Source: Photobacterium aphoticum (GTDB lineage: Bacteria; Pseudomonadota; Gammaproteobacteria; Enterobacterales; Vibrionaceae). From it: a stretch of DNA of 64,000 nucleotides. How positions within the stretch are numbered: the stretch's first letter is position 1; each line of letters begins with the position of its first letter. The translations under genes were made by a program, and so were the position numbers. The notes beneath the pieces were generated by a model, which searched no databases, was not told where the DNA came from, and saw only the letters and a program-made list of their open reading frames with translations. Below are positions 55,533-64,000 of this stretch, piece after piece. The DNA is taken from NCBI RefSeq assembly GCF_001029435.1, contig NZ_LDOV01000017.1:124001-188000 (forward strand), written 5' to 3'.

Positions 55533-57215
55533 GTGAATATCGATGTTGCCGCCCTTCTCCATCAGAATGATATTCTGTTGTTATTTGTGGTCCTGGCTGT
55601 TGGTCTCTCTGCAGGTAAAATTCGCATTGCGAACATGCAGTTAGGCAATTCAATTGGTGTATTAATCACCGCCCTGCTCTTCGGTAATGCCGGCTTTACC
55701 TTTAATGCGGAAGCCCTCAATATCGGCTTTATGCTCTTCATTTTCTGTGTCGGTATCGAAGCAGGCCCTAACTTCTTTGGCATCTTTTTCCGTGACGGTA
55801 AGCATTATTTATTGCTCGCCCTCGTGGTGGTCCTCTCTGCGGTCGCCATTACCGCCATCATGAGTAATTATTTCGACTTAGGTTTAGGCATGGCCACCGG
55901 CTTAATGGCGGGCTCTCTGACGGCAACCCCTGTGCTGGTTGGCGCCAAAGACGCCATTGTCAGCGGCCTGACCGATGTGTCTGATCCCACTGCGATCCAA
56001 CAAATCGTTGACAGCTTGAGCGTGGGCTATGCCATGTCTTACTTGATCGGTCTGGTGAGTGTGATCATGCTGGCACGTTTGATGCCGATGCTGCAAAAGC
56101 AGAACCTGGCGGAATCGTCACAGCAAATCGCCCGTGAGCGCGGTATCGGGGAAAGTGCCCAACGCAAAGTTTACCTGCCTATCATCCGTGCTTACCGTGT
56201 CGGCCCAGAGCTCATTAACTGGATTGACGGCCGTAACCTGCGTGAATTGGGTATCTACCGTCAAACCGGCTGTTACATTGAGCGTATTCGCCGTAACGGC
56301 ATTCTGGCGAACCCTGATGGTGACGCGATTTTGCAAGAAGGCGACGAGATTGCCCTTGTCGGTTACCCGGACAGCCATGCCCGTCTGGATCCCAGTTTCC
56401 GTAACGGTAAAGAAGTGTTTGACCGCGACCTACTCGACTTGCGCATTGTCGAAGAAGAAATCGTGGTGAAAAACGACAATATCGCCGGTAAACGCCTGTC
56501 GGAGCTGAACCTGTCTGAATACGGCTGTTTCCTCAACCGCGTGGTACGTGCCCAGATCGAAATGCCGATGGATCACAATATCCTGCTGAGCAAAGGGGAT
56601 ATCCTGCAGGTCAGCGGCGAGAAAAGCCGAGTATTGGGTTTGGCTGAGCGCATTGGTTTTATCTCGGTACACAGTCAGATTGCTGACCTGATCGCGTTCT
56701 GCTGCTTCTTTATCATTGGCTTACTGGTCGGTTCGATCACCATGACCTTCGGTCACATCGCCTTTGGTTTGGGTAGTGCCGCAGGCCTGTTGATTGCCGG
56801 TATTACCTTGGGCTTTTTGCGTGCCAACCACCCGACCTTTGGTTACGTGCCGCAAGGGGCGCTGAACATGACCAAAGATCTTGGTTTGATGGTCTTCATG
56901 GTCGGCATTGGCTTAAGTGCAGGTTCCAACCTGTTTAACTCTCTGGCCAATGTGGGTTTGATGGTGTTTGTGGTCAGCCTGATGGTGAGTGTGATCCCGG
57001 TGGTACTGGCGTACCTGTTCGGGGCCTATGTACTGAACATGAACCGTGCACTGCTGTTTGGTGCCATTATCGGTGCCCGTACCTGTGCGCCCGCGATGGA
57101 TATGATTAACGAACACGCCCGCAGTACCATTCCGGCGCTGGGTTATGCCGGTACTTATGCCATTGCCAACGTGCTGTTGACCATTGCCGGTACCCTGTTT
57201 GTGATACTGAGTTAA
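55533..57215 (+). CDS. ybjL: YbjL family transporter (AspT/AAE superfamily; GTG start)
   Basis: This 560-residue inner-membrane transporter aligns along its length with E. coli YbjL. It has five or six helices, then two cytoplasmic TrkA-C (RCK_C) domains ([40 protein letters not shown]), then five or six helices with [16 protein letters not shown] and the signature [16 protein letters not shown]. The AspT member of this superfamily exchanges aspartate for alanine; the substrate of YbjL is unknown. The start is GTG, matching MNI of the E. coli protein. There is no clear Shine-Dalgarno. Confidence 0.92.
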   Translation: MNIDVAALLHQNDILLLFVVLAVGLSAGKIRIANMQLGNSIGVLITALLFGNAGFTFNAEALNIGFMLFIFCVGIEAGPNFFGIFFRDGKHYLLLALVVVLSAVAITAIMSNYFDLGLGMATGLMAGSLTATPVLVGAKDAIVSGLTDVSDPTAIQQIVDSLSVGYAMSYLIGLVSVIMLARLMPMLQKQNLAESSQQIARERGIGESAQRKVYLPIIRAYRVGPELINWIDGRNLRELGIYRQTGCYIERIRRNGILANPDGDAILQEGDEIALVGYPDSHARLDPSFRNGKEVFDRDLLDLRIVEEEIVVKNDNIAGKRLSELNLSEYGCFLNRVVRAQIEMPMDHNILLSKGDILQVSGEKSRVLGLAERIGFISVHSQIADLIAFCCFFIIGLLVGSITMTFGHIAFGLGSAAGLLIAGITLGFLRANHPTFGYVPQGALNMTKDLGLMVFMVGIGLSAGSNLFNSLANVGLMVFVVSLMVSVIPVVLAYLFGAYVLNMNRALLFGAIIGARTCAPAMDMINEHARSTIPALGYAGTYAIANVLLTIAGTLFVILS

Positions 57216-57243
57216 CGCCATCGCGTCGCCTCAATCGACTCTC

Positions 57244-57279
57244 TGCCCTCTGATGGAAACATCAGGGGGCATTTTTTTG
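57244..57279 (+). terminator. terminator of the YbjL-type gene
   Basis: The stem tgccctctgatg-gaaa-catcagggggca (one G-U pair) is followed by a run of T. Confidence 0.88.
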
Positions 57280-57425
57280 CATGTTATTCTTTTGAGTCAG
57301 CCCAGATTCAGTCCCTGTCGTCTAAGCTAGAGTGAAATAATGTCCCAAATTACAACGAATTATTCGCCACTCCCTAGGCGATTCAGTATATTGAATCAAT
57401 TCAAAACACATTGGTAATCAAAATT

Positions 57426-58100
57426 ATGCGAATCCTGATTGTTGAAGATGACCCCATTTTGAGTCACCACCTGAAGTCTCAGCTCAGTGAAATGGGTCAC
57501 CAGGTACAATGTGCCGGTACCGCCGAAGAAGGCTTGTTCTTTGCGCAAGACTACCCGAACGATGTCGCGATCGTGGATATCGGTCTGCCTGACCGCGACG
57601 GCATCAGCCTGATCAAAGACATGCGTGACAAAGGCCTGCGCTTACCCATCCTGATCCTGACCGCCCGCTCTAACTGGCAAGACAAGGTCACGGGGTTGGA
57701 AGCCGGTGCAGACGATTACCTCGTCAAACCATTCCAGAAAGAAGAAATGGTCGCCCGCCTGAGTGCGCTGGTTCGCCGCAGCGCCGGTTTTGTGAAACCC
57801 GAAATGACCGCCGGTGATATTCGTGTCGATCTGCTGGCCAAGCAAGTGTTCATTCACGATACTCAGCTTGAACTGACGGCCTTTGAATACGATTTGCTGG
57901 AATACCTGATGCGCCACAGCCGCCAGGTGGTCTCAAAGCAGCGTTTGCTGGATGTGCTGTATGAAGATCAGGAAGGCGATCCGAACACGATTGAAGTGAT
58001 GATCAGCCGCCTGCGCAAGAAATTCACCAGCAACGGGCAGGATAACCCGATCTCGACCATCCGTGGTCAGGGCTACATTTTTGAACTGCAAGCCCAGTGA
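57426..58100 (+). CDS. PhoP-like response regulator (OmpR family)
   Basis: This 224-residue transcription factor starts MRILIVEDDPILSHHLKSQL. Its receiver domain has the phosphoacceptor Asp51 in VAIVDIGLPDRDG, Thr79 (LILTARSNWQDKV) and Lys101 in YLVKPF. The C-terminal winged-helix domain has LTAFEYDLLEYLMRH and ISRLRKKF. It is closer to E. coli PhoP than to OmpR. An in-frame TTG at 57411 exists, but the ATG at 57426 fits the family. Its stop overlaps the kinase ATG by one base. Targets are unknown; Mg2+ or antimicrobial-peptide response would be usual. Confidence 0.85.
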   Translation: MRILIVEDDPILSHHLKSQLSEMGHQVQCAGTAEEGLFFAQDYPNDVAIVDIGLPDRDGISLIKDMRDKGLRLPILILTARSNWQDKVTGLEAGADDYLVKPFQKEEMVARLSALVRRSAGFVKPEMTAGDIRVDLLAKQVFIHDTQLELTAFEYDLLEYLMRHSRQVVSKQRLLDVLYEDQEGDPNTIEVMISRLRKKFTSNGQDNPISTIRGQGYIFELQAQ

Positions 58101-59443
58101 TGAAGAACATTATCCAACCAAGACTACGCCGCCGGGTATTAGTGACCTCGGTGGCCATCATTGTGCTGATCACCTCGGCGCTGGCTGGCGTGATCAATCA
58201 GCTCTACAGCCAAAGCTACATGGCCGCCTACTCGTCCGAATTGGTGGCGCAAATGCCGATGGTGGTTGCCCAGCTTAACCGCGCGGGTCTCATCAAAGAC
58301 GTCGATAAATGGATCAACTCGGTCGACCCGTCTAACACGGACTACATGTCGGTGGTCTGTGATAAAAACGACCATACTATCTGGCTGTCTGAAGAAGCCA
58401 AAGAAGCCAGTATCGGCGACATCTGTGGCGAACTGCCCAACAACATTCCCGTCCCTACCTTAGTAGAAACCCTCTCCGGTGAAAGCTATATCGCGTACAA
58501 CATGAGTCAGGAACGCGAAGGCGGTAAGGTCTACCAATTGGTGGTCCTGCGCTCCGGCGACGCCTATCAGTCATCCCTGAAACAGTTACACAAACGCACC
58601 ACCTTTTATTTGGGATTGTTTGTTCTGCTTGCCATTGCCTTCTTGATTGCCGCGTTCCATTGGAGTTTCCAGCCGCTGCGTAAACTGGCGACACAATTGG
58701 ATCAAATGACCGATGCCAAACGGGAAAATTTGGATGATAACTATCCGATGGAGCTGCAGGATGTCACGCACGCCCTGAACCGCTTGATTGAGATCAGCAA
58801 CACCCAGAAAGGCCGTTACCGCCAAGCGATGGATGATTTGGCCCACAGCCTGAAAACCCGTTTAGCCGCCACCAATGCCCTGCTGGATGACAACGACATT
58901 CCGCGTCACGAATTAAACCAGCGCATTATGGAGCAAATCAGCCAGATGGATGAACTGGTTCAATACCAGCTCAAACGTGCCATGATGGGACAGCAAGGCC
59001 TGCAAAAAGACAAGACCGATCTGAAACCGCTGATCGACAGTTTCAGTCGCTTGTTAAGCAAGGTCTATATGGATAAGGACATCAGCCTGAAATGCAACTT
59101 CAACGACGCGCTGACCTTACCGGTTAACCGCAGTGACTTGATGGAGCTGCTGGGCAATCTGCTGGAAAATGCCTACCGATTTTGTATCAGTGAAGTGCAT
59201 GTCAATGCCGTGGAAACCGCCGACCATTACCTGATCCGCATTGAAGATGATGGACCAGGCGTGGCAGAAGCAATGAGGGAGGCCATTTTCCAACGCGGGG
59301 TCCGAGCTGACCAACGCAATCCGGGCCAAGGCATCGGTCTGTCGGTGTGCCATGAAATCGTCATGAGCTACCGAGGCAGCATTCATGTGGAAGAGTCCAC
59401 GCTGGAAGGGGCCGCCTTTGTGATTGAGTTGCCGAAGCGCTAA
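58100..59443 (+). CDS. PhoQ-like sensor histidine kinase with unusual H box
   Basis: This 447-residue kinase has a first helix (about 13-33), a periplasmic sensor domain of about 140 residues, a second helix (TFYLGLFVLLAIAFLIAAF), HAMP, a dimerisation helix with the phospho-His249 in DDLAHSLKTRLA, and an ATPase domain with NLLENAYRF (N box), IEDDGPGVAE (G1) and GQGIGLSVCHEIV (G2). The usual Pro after the Thr of the H box is Arg254. A GTG one codon upstream is possible. It is co-translated with the regulator gene. Confidence 0.87.
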   Translation: MKNIIQPRLRRRVLVTSVAIIVLITSALAGVINQLYSQSYMAAYSSELVAQMPMVVAQLNRAGLIKDVDKWINSVDPSNTDYMSVVCDKNDHTIWLSEEAKEASIGDICGELPNNIPVPTLVETLSGESYIAYNMSQEREGGKVYQLVVLRSGDAYQSSLKQLHKRTTFYLGLFVLLAIAFLIAAFHWSFQPLRKLATQLDQMTDAKRENLDDNYPMELQDVTHALNRLIEISNTQKGRYRQAMDDLAHSLKTRLAATNALLDDNDIPRHELNQRIMEQISQMDELVQYQLKRAMMGQQGLQKDKTDLKPLIDSFSRLLSKVYMDKDISLKCNFNDALTLPVNRSDLMELLGNLLENAYRFCISEVHVNAVETADHYLIRIEDDGPGVAEAMREAIFQRGVRADQRNPGQGIGLSVCHEIVMSYRGSIHVEESTLEGAAFVIELPKR

Positions 59444-59473
59444 TACCCGATACTGTTTGTACTATCCATCAAT

Positions 59474-59507
59474 GTACGCCTATAAAAAAAGTACGCCCAT
59501 AAAAAAA
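59474..59507. repeat. 17-bp tandem duplication beside the terminator
   Basis: gtacgcctataaaaaaa (59474-59490) is followed at once by gtacgcccataaaaaaa (59491-59507), one base different. The second copy supplies the A run of the terminator. Confidence 0.7.
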
Positions 59508-59529
59508 CCGCCATTTCGGCGGTTTTTTC
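59501..59529. terminator. bidirectional terminator between the kinase gene and fabV
   Basis: The stem aaaaaaccgcc-attt-cggcggttttt, with one extra C on the right arm, lies between the convergent genes. Confidence 0.88.
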
Positions 59530-59576
59530 TTATTCAGCGTCACGTGCCTGGACAATAAGACAGGCACGCGCATGCT

Positions 59577-60779
59577 TTAGATGTTTTCTACGTCGAACTC
59601 AACAGCCGGGTTCACGTCTGCGTCGTAGTCGACAGTCGCGATACCGAAACCGAACAGTTTCAGAAACTCATCTTTGTACTGCTGGTAATCAGCCACGTCG
59701 AACAGGTTCTCGTTCGTCACGTTTGGCCATAGCTCACGACAGTGCTTCTGAATGTCTTCACGCAATTCCCAGTCATCCAGACGTAGGCGGTTTTCGCTGT
59801 CGACTTCTGCTGCGCTGCCATCTGCTTTGTACAGACGCTGCGTGAACATACGGTAGATCTGCTCCATACAGCCTTCGTGAACGCCTTCTTCGCGCATCTT
59901 CTTGAAGACCATCGCGATGTATAGCGGCATCACTGGGATCGCAGAACTCGCTTGGGTTACCACCGATTTCAGTACTGCTACGTTTGCAGAACCGCCGGTT
60001 GCAGACAGCTTGCTGTTCAGCTCTGTCGCTGCACGGTCAAGGTCCATTTTGGCCTTGCCCAGTGCACCGTGCCAGTAGATTGGCCAAGTGATTTCAGTAC
60101 CGATGTAGCTGTATGCCACCGTCTTACAACCGTCAGCCAGTACACCTGCGTCAGACAGGGCATTGATCCACAATTCCCAATCCTGACCACCCATTACCGT
60201 CACAGTGTCTTGTACTTCTTGCTCTGTTGCAGGCTCAATGCTTGCTTCAATCAGTACGTCTTTGTTGGTATCAACCGCTGTCGCCGTGTAGGTTTCACCC
60301 ATCGGCTTCAGTGTTGAACGTACCACTTCACCGGTCTCTGGCATTTTACGCACAGGAGAAGCCAGTGAGTACACCACCATATCAATCTGACCAAGATCGG
60401 CCTTGATCAAATCGATCACTTTCTGTTTTGCTTCGTGAGAGAACGCATCACCATTCAGGCTCTTGGAATACAGACCTTCTTCTTTAGCAAACTTGTCGAA
60501 TGCGGCAGAGTTGTACCAGCCTGCTGTACCCGGCTTCTTCTCTGTACCTGGTTTTTCAAAGAAAACACCAATGGTTGCTGCGCCGCCACCGAAAGCCGCT
60601 GCAATACGAGATGACAAACCGTAACCACTTGATGAACCTACCACCAATACACGCTTAGGTGCATTAGCAATTGGGCCTTGCGCCTTGGTATAAGCGATTT
60701 GCTCTTTAACGTTTTCTTCACAACCCACAGGATGCGTCGTTGTACAAATAAATCCACGAATTTTAGGTTTGATGATCAT
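59577..60779 (-). CDS. fabV: FabV, trans-2-enoyl-ACP reductase
   Basis: FabV completes each elongation cycle of fatty-acid synthesis by reducing enoyl-ACP with NADH; it is the triclosan-insensitive type of enoyl reductase. The 400-residue protein starts [19 protein letters not shown], has the cofactor loop [48 protein letters not shown] and the catalytic Tyr-x8-Lys in [12 protein letters not shown] start at the ATG at 60779; a TTG two codons upstream is in frame but less likely. It lies downstream of fadE behind a terminator. Confidence 0.96.
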   Translation of the reverse strand: MIIKPKIRGFICTTTHPVGCEENVKEQIAYTKAQGPIANAPKRVLVVGSSSGYGLSSRIAAAFGGGAATIGVFFEKPGTEKKPGTAGWYNSAAFDKFAKEEGLYSKSLNGDAFSHEAKQKVIDLIKADLGQIDMVVYSLASPVRKMPETGEVVRSTLKPMGETYTATAVDTNKDVLIEASIEPATEQEVQDTVTVMGGQDWELWINALSDAGVLADGCKTVAYSYIGTEITWPIYWHGALGKAKMDLDRAATELNSKLSATGGSANVAVLKSVVTQASSAIPVMPLYIAMVFKKMREEGVHEGCMEQIYRMFTQRLYKADGSAAEVDSENRLRLDDWELREDIQKHCRELWPNVTNENLFDVADYQQYKDEFLKLFGFGIATVDYDADVNPAVEFDVENI

Positions 60780-60910
60780 TTTCAACTTCCCTTACACAAT
60801 TAGCAGTAGGATAAAAGGTAAATGACAAGTTCGCATTAATTTTATGAGCGAAAACGCTAAATTGGGCAGTGGTTGGAGGTGTTCGCACGTGAACGTGCTG
60901 AATTTTGCGC

Positions 60911-60939
60911 AAAAAAAGTGCCACGCGATTGCGTGGCAC
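60911..60939 (-). terminator. terminator of the acyl-CoA dehydrogenase gene
   Basis: The perfect stem gtgccacgc-gatt-gcgtggcac, read on the minus strand, runs into seven T. The fabV promoter should lie in the 130 bases that follow it. Confidence 0.9.
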
Positions 60940-60976
60940 ATGGGAGACACCAGGTTATTATTCTGCGACTTGCGTC

Positions 60977-63271
60977 TTAGGCAGCTTTTCCCGGTTGTAG
61001 GCCGCCTTTTTTAAATTTGTCTGCAGCAAAATGATCCACTTGAATCGCTTGCTGTCTGAGTTGCTCTGCATTGTGTATCTTATCCGCCTCGCCTTCTGTG
61101 ACGATCCCCACACTCAAGGCGATTTGTAATTTTTCTGTTAATGAAACCTTGCGCGGGATCTCACCCCTCTTGATCGCTTCGGCCAATTTTGTCTCAATCT
61201 CTTTGACATCATGCAGCGCAATAAACGCTCGCTCCATAATCCCGACCGGATCCGAGGCCGCTTCTCCCACGTAACACAAGTGCGACAAACGATCTCGTTG
61301 CGCCCCCGGCACTATCAAGGTTTTCGCCACAGCCAACGTCAAGGTATCGTTCGGGGCAGCATAATGCATCCCTAATGGGAACAGCAGACTGCGCAGCGTC
61401 AAGCCCACACCCTTGCGCGGGAAATTAGCAAAAATGCCGTCAAATGCCTCGGCACACTGGTGCAAACAATACTGCACGCCGTAGTTCACCAAGGGTAAAT
61501 CTTCAGCCAAACGTCCTTCGTCTTCATAGCGTTTGAGCACCGCCGACGCCAGATACAAATGACTGAGCACATCTCCCAAGCGGGCAGATAACATTTCATG
61601 GCGTTTAAGCGCTCCCCCCAACGTCAGCATGGACACATCCGCCGCCACCGCCAAGGCTCGGCTCATTCGGCCTAGCTGACGATAATGCCCGGCCGTTTCC
61701 CCACTGACCGGGGCGCGATTAAAGCGCGAACGGGTGAAGGCATTCAGGAAAGATTTGGCACTGTTACCGACCGCAAAGCGCACGTGTTTCGCCAGCAGGC
61801 GGTCAAAATCTTCCGCCCCTTTTACTGTATCCGGATCGCTGGCGGCGGCCATTTCCTGCAACACATAAGGGTGACAACGCGTCGCACCTTGGCCGAAAAT
61901 CATCAGGTTTCGGGTCAGGATATTCGCCCCTTCCACCGTAATGGCCACAGGCATCCCAAAGTAATGATGCCCAAGATAGTTCATAGGCCCGAGCTGGATA
62001 GCGCGTCCTGCATGAACATCCATCGCGTCATTGAGCAAGCGGCGGGCGATTTCTGTCATGTGATATTTGGCAATCGCGGTAACGATGCCCGGGGTTTCCC
62101 CCATATCCAATGAGGTCGTAGTCAGCGTCCGTGCCGCTTCAAGCATGTAGGTTTGCCCGGCTATGCGGCCAATAGGTTCCGCGACCCCTTCAAATTTCCC
62201 GATCGACATACCAAATTGTTTACGCACGGCGGCATACGCGCCGGTGGTCCGTGCCGCAAGATGGCCCACTGCCGTCCCTAGTGCCGGCAGCGAAATGCCT
62301 CGCCCGGCTGACAGACATTCCACCAGCATACGCCAGCCTCGACCGACATAATCTTGCCCGCCGATCACCCAATCCATCGGGATGAACACGTCCTGACCAC
62401 GCGTTGGCCCGTTCATAAAGGCCAGATTGAGCGGGTCATGACGCTCACCCAGCTCCACACCCTCGTGATCAGCCGGGATCAAGGCACAGGTAATGCCGAT
62501 ATCTTCCTTGCTCTCAACACCTTCCTCTTCACTGAGTAAACCGTCGGGATCATACAATTTGAATGCCAGCCCCAGCACACTCGCCACTGGCGCTAGCGTG
62601 ATGTAGCGTTTATTCCAACTGACACGGATCCCCAACACGTTCTGCCCTTGGTATTCGCCATAACAGACGACGCCCTTATCCGGGATCCCCCCGGCATCGG
62701 AACCCGCTTCCGGCCCGGTTAAGGCAAAACACGGAATGTCTTTCCCTTCGGCCAGGCGTGGCAGCCAATAGTCTTTTTGATCTTTCGTGCCGTAATGCGT
62801 GAGCAGTTCTCCCGGCCCTAAGGAATTGGGCACCATCACACACACCGCCGCACTCAAGCTTTTCGTGGCAATACGCGCCACAATGGTCGAGTTAGCATGG
62901 GCGGAAAAATTCAAGCCACCGTACTCTTCGCCGATGATCAGTGAAAAGAATTTTTCTTTGCGCAGAAACGCCCACACCGCTGGCGGCAGATCTTTGTCTT
63001 CTTGTACGATTTGATAGTCATCCAACATATCCAGCAACGTCATGAGCTGGTTGTCGATAAAGGCTTGTTCCTTTGCCGTGAGCGTCGGTTGCGGATAGGT
63101 CAGCAAGGTATTCCAGTTGGGCGCCCCGCTAAACAATTCACCGTCCCACCATACACTGCCGGCTTCCATCGCCTCGCGCTCTGTCTCAGACAACGGCGGC
63201 AGCACTTGCTTGAACACCTTAAAGGCGGGATCACTGAGGTAACGCTTTCTAAGATCGGTCAGCATACTCAT
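60977..63271 (-). CDS. fadE: FadE-type acyl-CoA dehydrogenase
   Basis: FadE catalyses the first step of fatty-acid beta-oxidation, forming trans-2-enoyl-CoA with FAD. The 764-residue protein has KFFSLIIGEEYGGLNFSAHANS, CFALTGPEAGSDAGGIPDKG (FAD/acyl-CoA binding), GRGISLPALGTAVGHLA, AIQLGPMNYLGHHYFGMPV, the ILTRNLMIFGQGATRCHP segment of FadE, and the DUF1974 C-terminal region. It lacks the N-terminal membrane helices of E. coli FadE (814 residues). The ATG follows aggacc. It lies 68 bases downstream of the TetR gene in the same direction. Confidence 0.92.
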   Translation of the reverse strand: MSMLTDLRKRYLSDPAFKVFKQVLPPLSETEREAMEAGSVWWDGELFSGAPNWNTLLTYPQPTLTAKEQAFIDNQLMTLLDMLDDYQIVQEDKDLPPAVWAFLRKEKFFSLIIGEEYGGLNFSAHANSTIVARIATKSLSAAVCVMVPNSLGPGELLTHYGTKDQKDYWLPRLAEGKDIPCFALTGPEAGSDAGGIPDKGVVCYGEYQGQNVLGIRVSWNKRYITLAPVASVLGLAFKLYDPDGLLSEEEGVESKEDIGITCALIPADHEGVELGERHDPLNLAFMNGPTRGQDVFIPMDWVIGGQDYVGRGWRMLVECLSAGRGISLPALGTAVGHLAARTTGAYAAVRKQFGMSIGKFEGVAEPIGRIAGQTYMLEAARTLTTTSLDMGETPGIVTAIAKYHMTEIARRLLNDAMDVHAGRAIQLGPMNYLGHHYFGMPVAITVEGANILTRNLMIFGQGATRCHPYVLQEMAAASDPDTVKGAEDFDRLLAKHVRFAVGNSAKSFLNAFTRSRFNRAPVSGETAGHYRQLGRMSRALAVAADVSMLTLGGALKRHEMLSARLGDVLSHLYLASAVLKRYEDEGRLAEDLPLVNYGVQYCLHQCAEAFDGIFANFPRKGVGLTLRSLLFPLGMHYAAPNDTLTLAVAKTLIVPGAQRDRLSHLCYVGEAASDPVGIMERAFIALHDVKEIETKLAEAIKRGEIPRKVSLTEKLQIALSVGIVTEGEADKIHNAEQLRQQAIQVDHFAADKFKKGGLQPGKAA

Positions 63272-63339
63272 AGTTCAGGTCCTTTCGTCACGACGATTGT
63301 TATGGATGACTTGTGCGTCAACGACGCGCTCTTTTCACA

Positions 63340-64000
63340 CTATCCTTCGTGTATCAGCGACAAGGGCGCATCAATCGGTGCGGCCACGCCTGCGGCGAGA
63401 TACGGCACAAGACGTTCTATTAAGTCTTCGGGGGTTACATGTTGGGCGAAATCGTTATTGGCTATTTCGCACAATGCGGTAGAAGAAGCCATGGTGAACA
63501 CCGAGGCGCCTAAGGTGAAATGCAATCGCCAAAACAAGGTTTCGGGATCCAAGGATGGGTTGGCACGGCGTATCGCGGTGGTGAACTGCGCCAGTACATC
63601 GTCATAGCGCGTCACAATGAACCAGCGCAAATGCCCTTGCACATCGGTGTACCCACGGCCAATCAATGACATGAAGATAGTGGCACCATTGGGACGAAAG
63701 CCATTGAGTGATAATAACGGTGCCTTAATGCAACGAAACACATCTTCCATACAGAAATCGTCTCGGGTCAGCAGTACGCGTAATTCATCTTGCAGCGCTG
63801 GCATAAACGATTCTAAATATCGCCCCAGTACCGCGCGCACTAAGGTTTTTTTATCACCGTAGTGATAATTCACTGACGCCAGATTCACCCCGGCTTTGCT
63901 GGTAATTGTGCGTAACGAGGTATCGTTAAATCCTTGCTCAGCGAACAGCAACTCTGCGGCATCCAAAATGCGGGCTTTGGTTTCTCCCTTTCCTCCAGCC
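63340..64000 (-). CDS. TetR-family regulator, PsrA-like (N-terminus cut by the right edge)
   Basis: The frame is open to the window end, so the start codon is outside. The visible 219 residues begin AGGKGETKARILDAAELLFAEQ. The DNA-binding domain has the helix-turn-helix TSLRTITSKAGVNLASVNYHYGDK, followed by a helical ligand-binding domain. Position in front of fadE, with fabV beyond, matches V. cholerae psrA, a fatty-acid-responsive repressor of fadE. It probably regulates fadE in the same operon and itself. The name is by context and general similarity. Confidence 0.82.
   Translation of the reverse strand, partial: AGGKGETKARILDAAELLFAEQGFNDTSLRTITSKAGVNLASVNYHYGDKKTLVRAVLGRYLESFMPALQDELRVLLTRDDFCMEDVFRCIKAPLLSLNGFRPNGATIFMSLIGRGYTDVQGHLRWFIVTRYDDVLAQFTTAIRRANPSLDPETLFWRLHFTLGASVFTMASSTALCEIANNDFAQHVTPEDLIERLVPYLAAGVAAPIDAPLSLIHEG

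Noticed and set aside
1..64000. mobile element, prophage, toxin-antitoxin or defence island
   Set aside because: No transposase, integrase, phage structural, restriction or toxin pair was recognised; nearly all genes belong to conserved chromosomal families in familiar order.

Overview
This window looks like a chromosomal core segment of a gammaproteobacterium of the Vibrionaceae, with fairly balanced base composition (possibly a Salinivibrio- or Grimontia-like lineage; the genus is a guess). The reasons are a MukF/CmoM/ElyC locus, CsiV next to Mfd, a FadE/TetR/FabV group laid out as I remember it in Vibrio cholerae, an RND pump with two adaptors and one permease, and many neighbourhoods shared with E. 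coli (comEC-msbA-lpxK-kdsB, lolCDE beside mfd, lpoB-thiK-ycfP-ndh, pabB-nudL-sdaA, grxA-ybjL). I see no rRNA or tRNA gene, CRISPR array, insertion sequence, prophage or defence island.

Layout. 1-2.5 kb: chromosome condensation (mukF), tRNA wobble methylation (cmoM) and envelope factor elyC. 2.9-7.5 kb: the most accessory part, with a cystine symporter, a small periplasmic OB-fold protein and two glycosyltransferases with structured leaders. 7.6-14.4 kb: LPS export and KDO activation (kdsB, Trm112-like, lpxK, msbA), comEC and a DUF2062 membrane protein. 14.7-22.9 kb: lipoprotein release (lolCDE), then PilZ, mfd and csiV on the other strand. 23-31.9 kb: a GNAT enzyme, an FKBP, then a long minus-strand block from hinT through COG3014, ycfL, lpoB, thiK and a DUF6279 lipoprotein to ycfP and ndh. 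32.3-41 kb: a chemoreceptor, pyrC and the RND pump. 41.4-48.5 kb: fumarase, pabB, nudL and serine uptake and deamination (sdaC, sdaA). 48.6-57.2 kb: an ADP-ribosylglycohydrolase homologue, acetate channel, unknown coiled-coil lipoprotein, Fe-alcohol dehydrogenase, porin, glutaredoxin and a YbjL transporter. 57.4-64 kb: a PhoP/PhoQ-like pair, fabV, a FadE-type acyl-CoA dehydrogenase and its TetR-family regulator, cut by the right edge.

Shared themes are envelope building (ElyC, KdsB/LpxK/MsbA, LolCDE, LpoB, CsiV), central and amino-acid metabolism (TcyP, SdaC/SdaA, FumA, SatP) and fatty-acid metabolism (FabV, FadE, PsrA-like). I found no clear, wholly new multi-gene system. The best leads are regulatory or structural: a leader in front of the second glycosyltransferase that hides a Shine-Dalgarno and carries an overlapping upstream ORF; a similar overlapping upstream ORF at sdaA; a long terminator or attenuator hairpin between hinT and COG3014; two strict-period tandem repeats (11 and 13 bp); a histidine kinase with Arg replacing the usual H-box Pro; and an ADP-ribosylglycohydrolase homologue that has lost its metal ligands.
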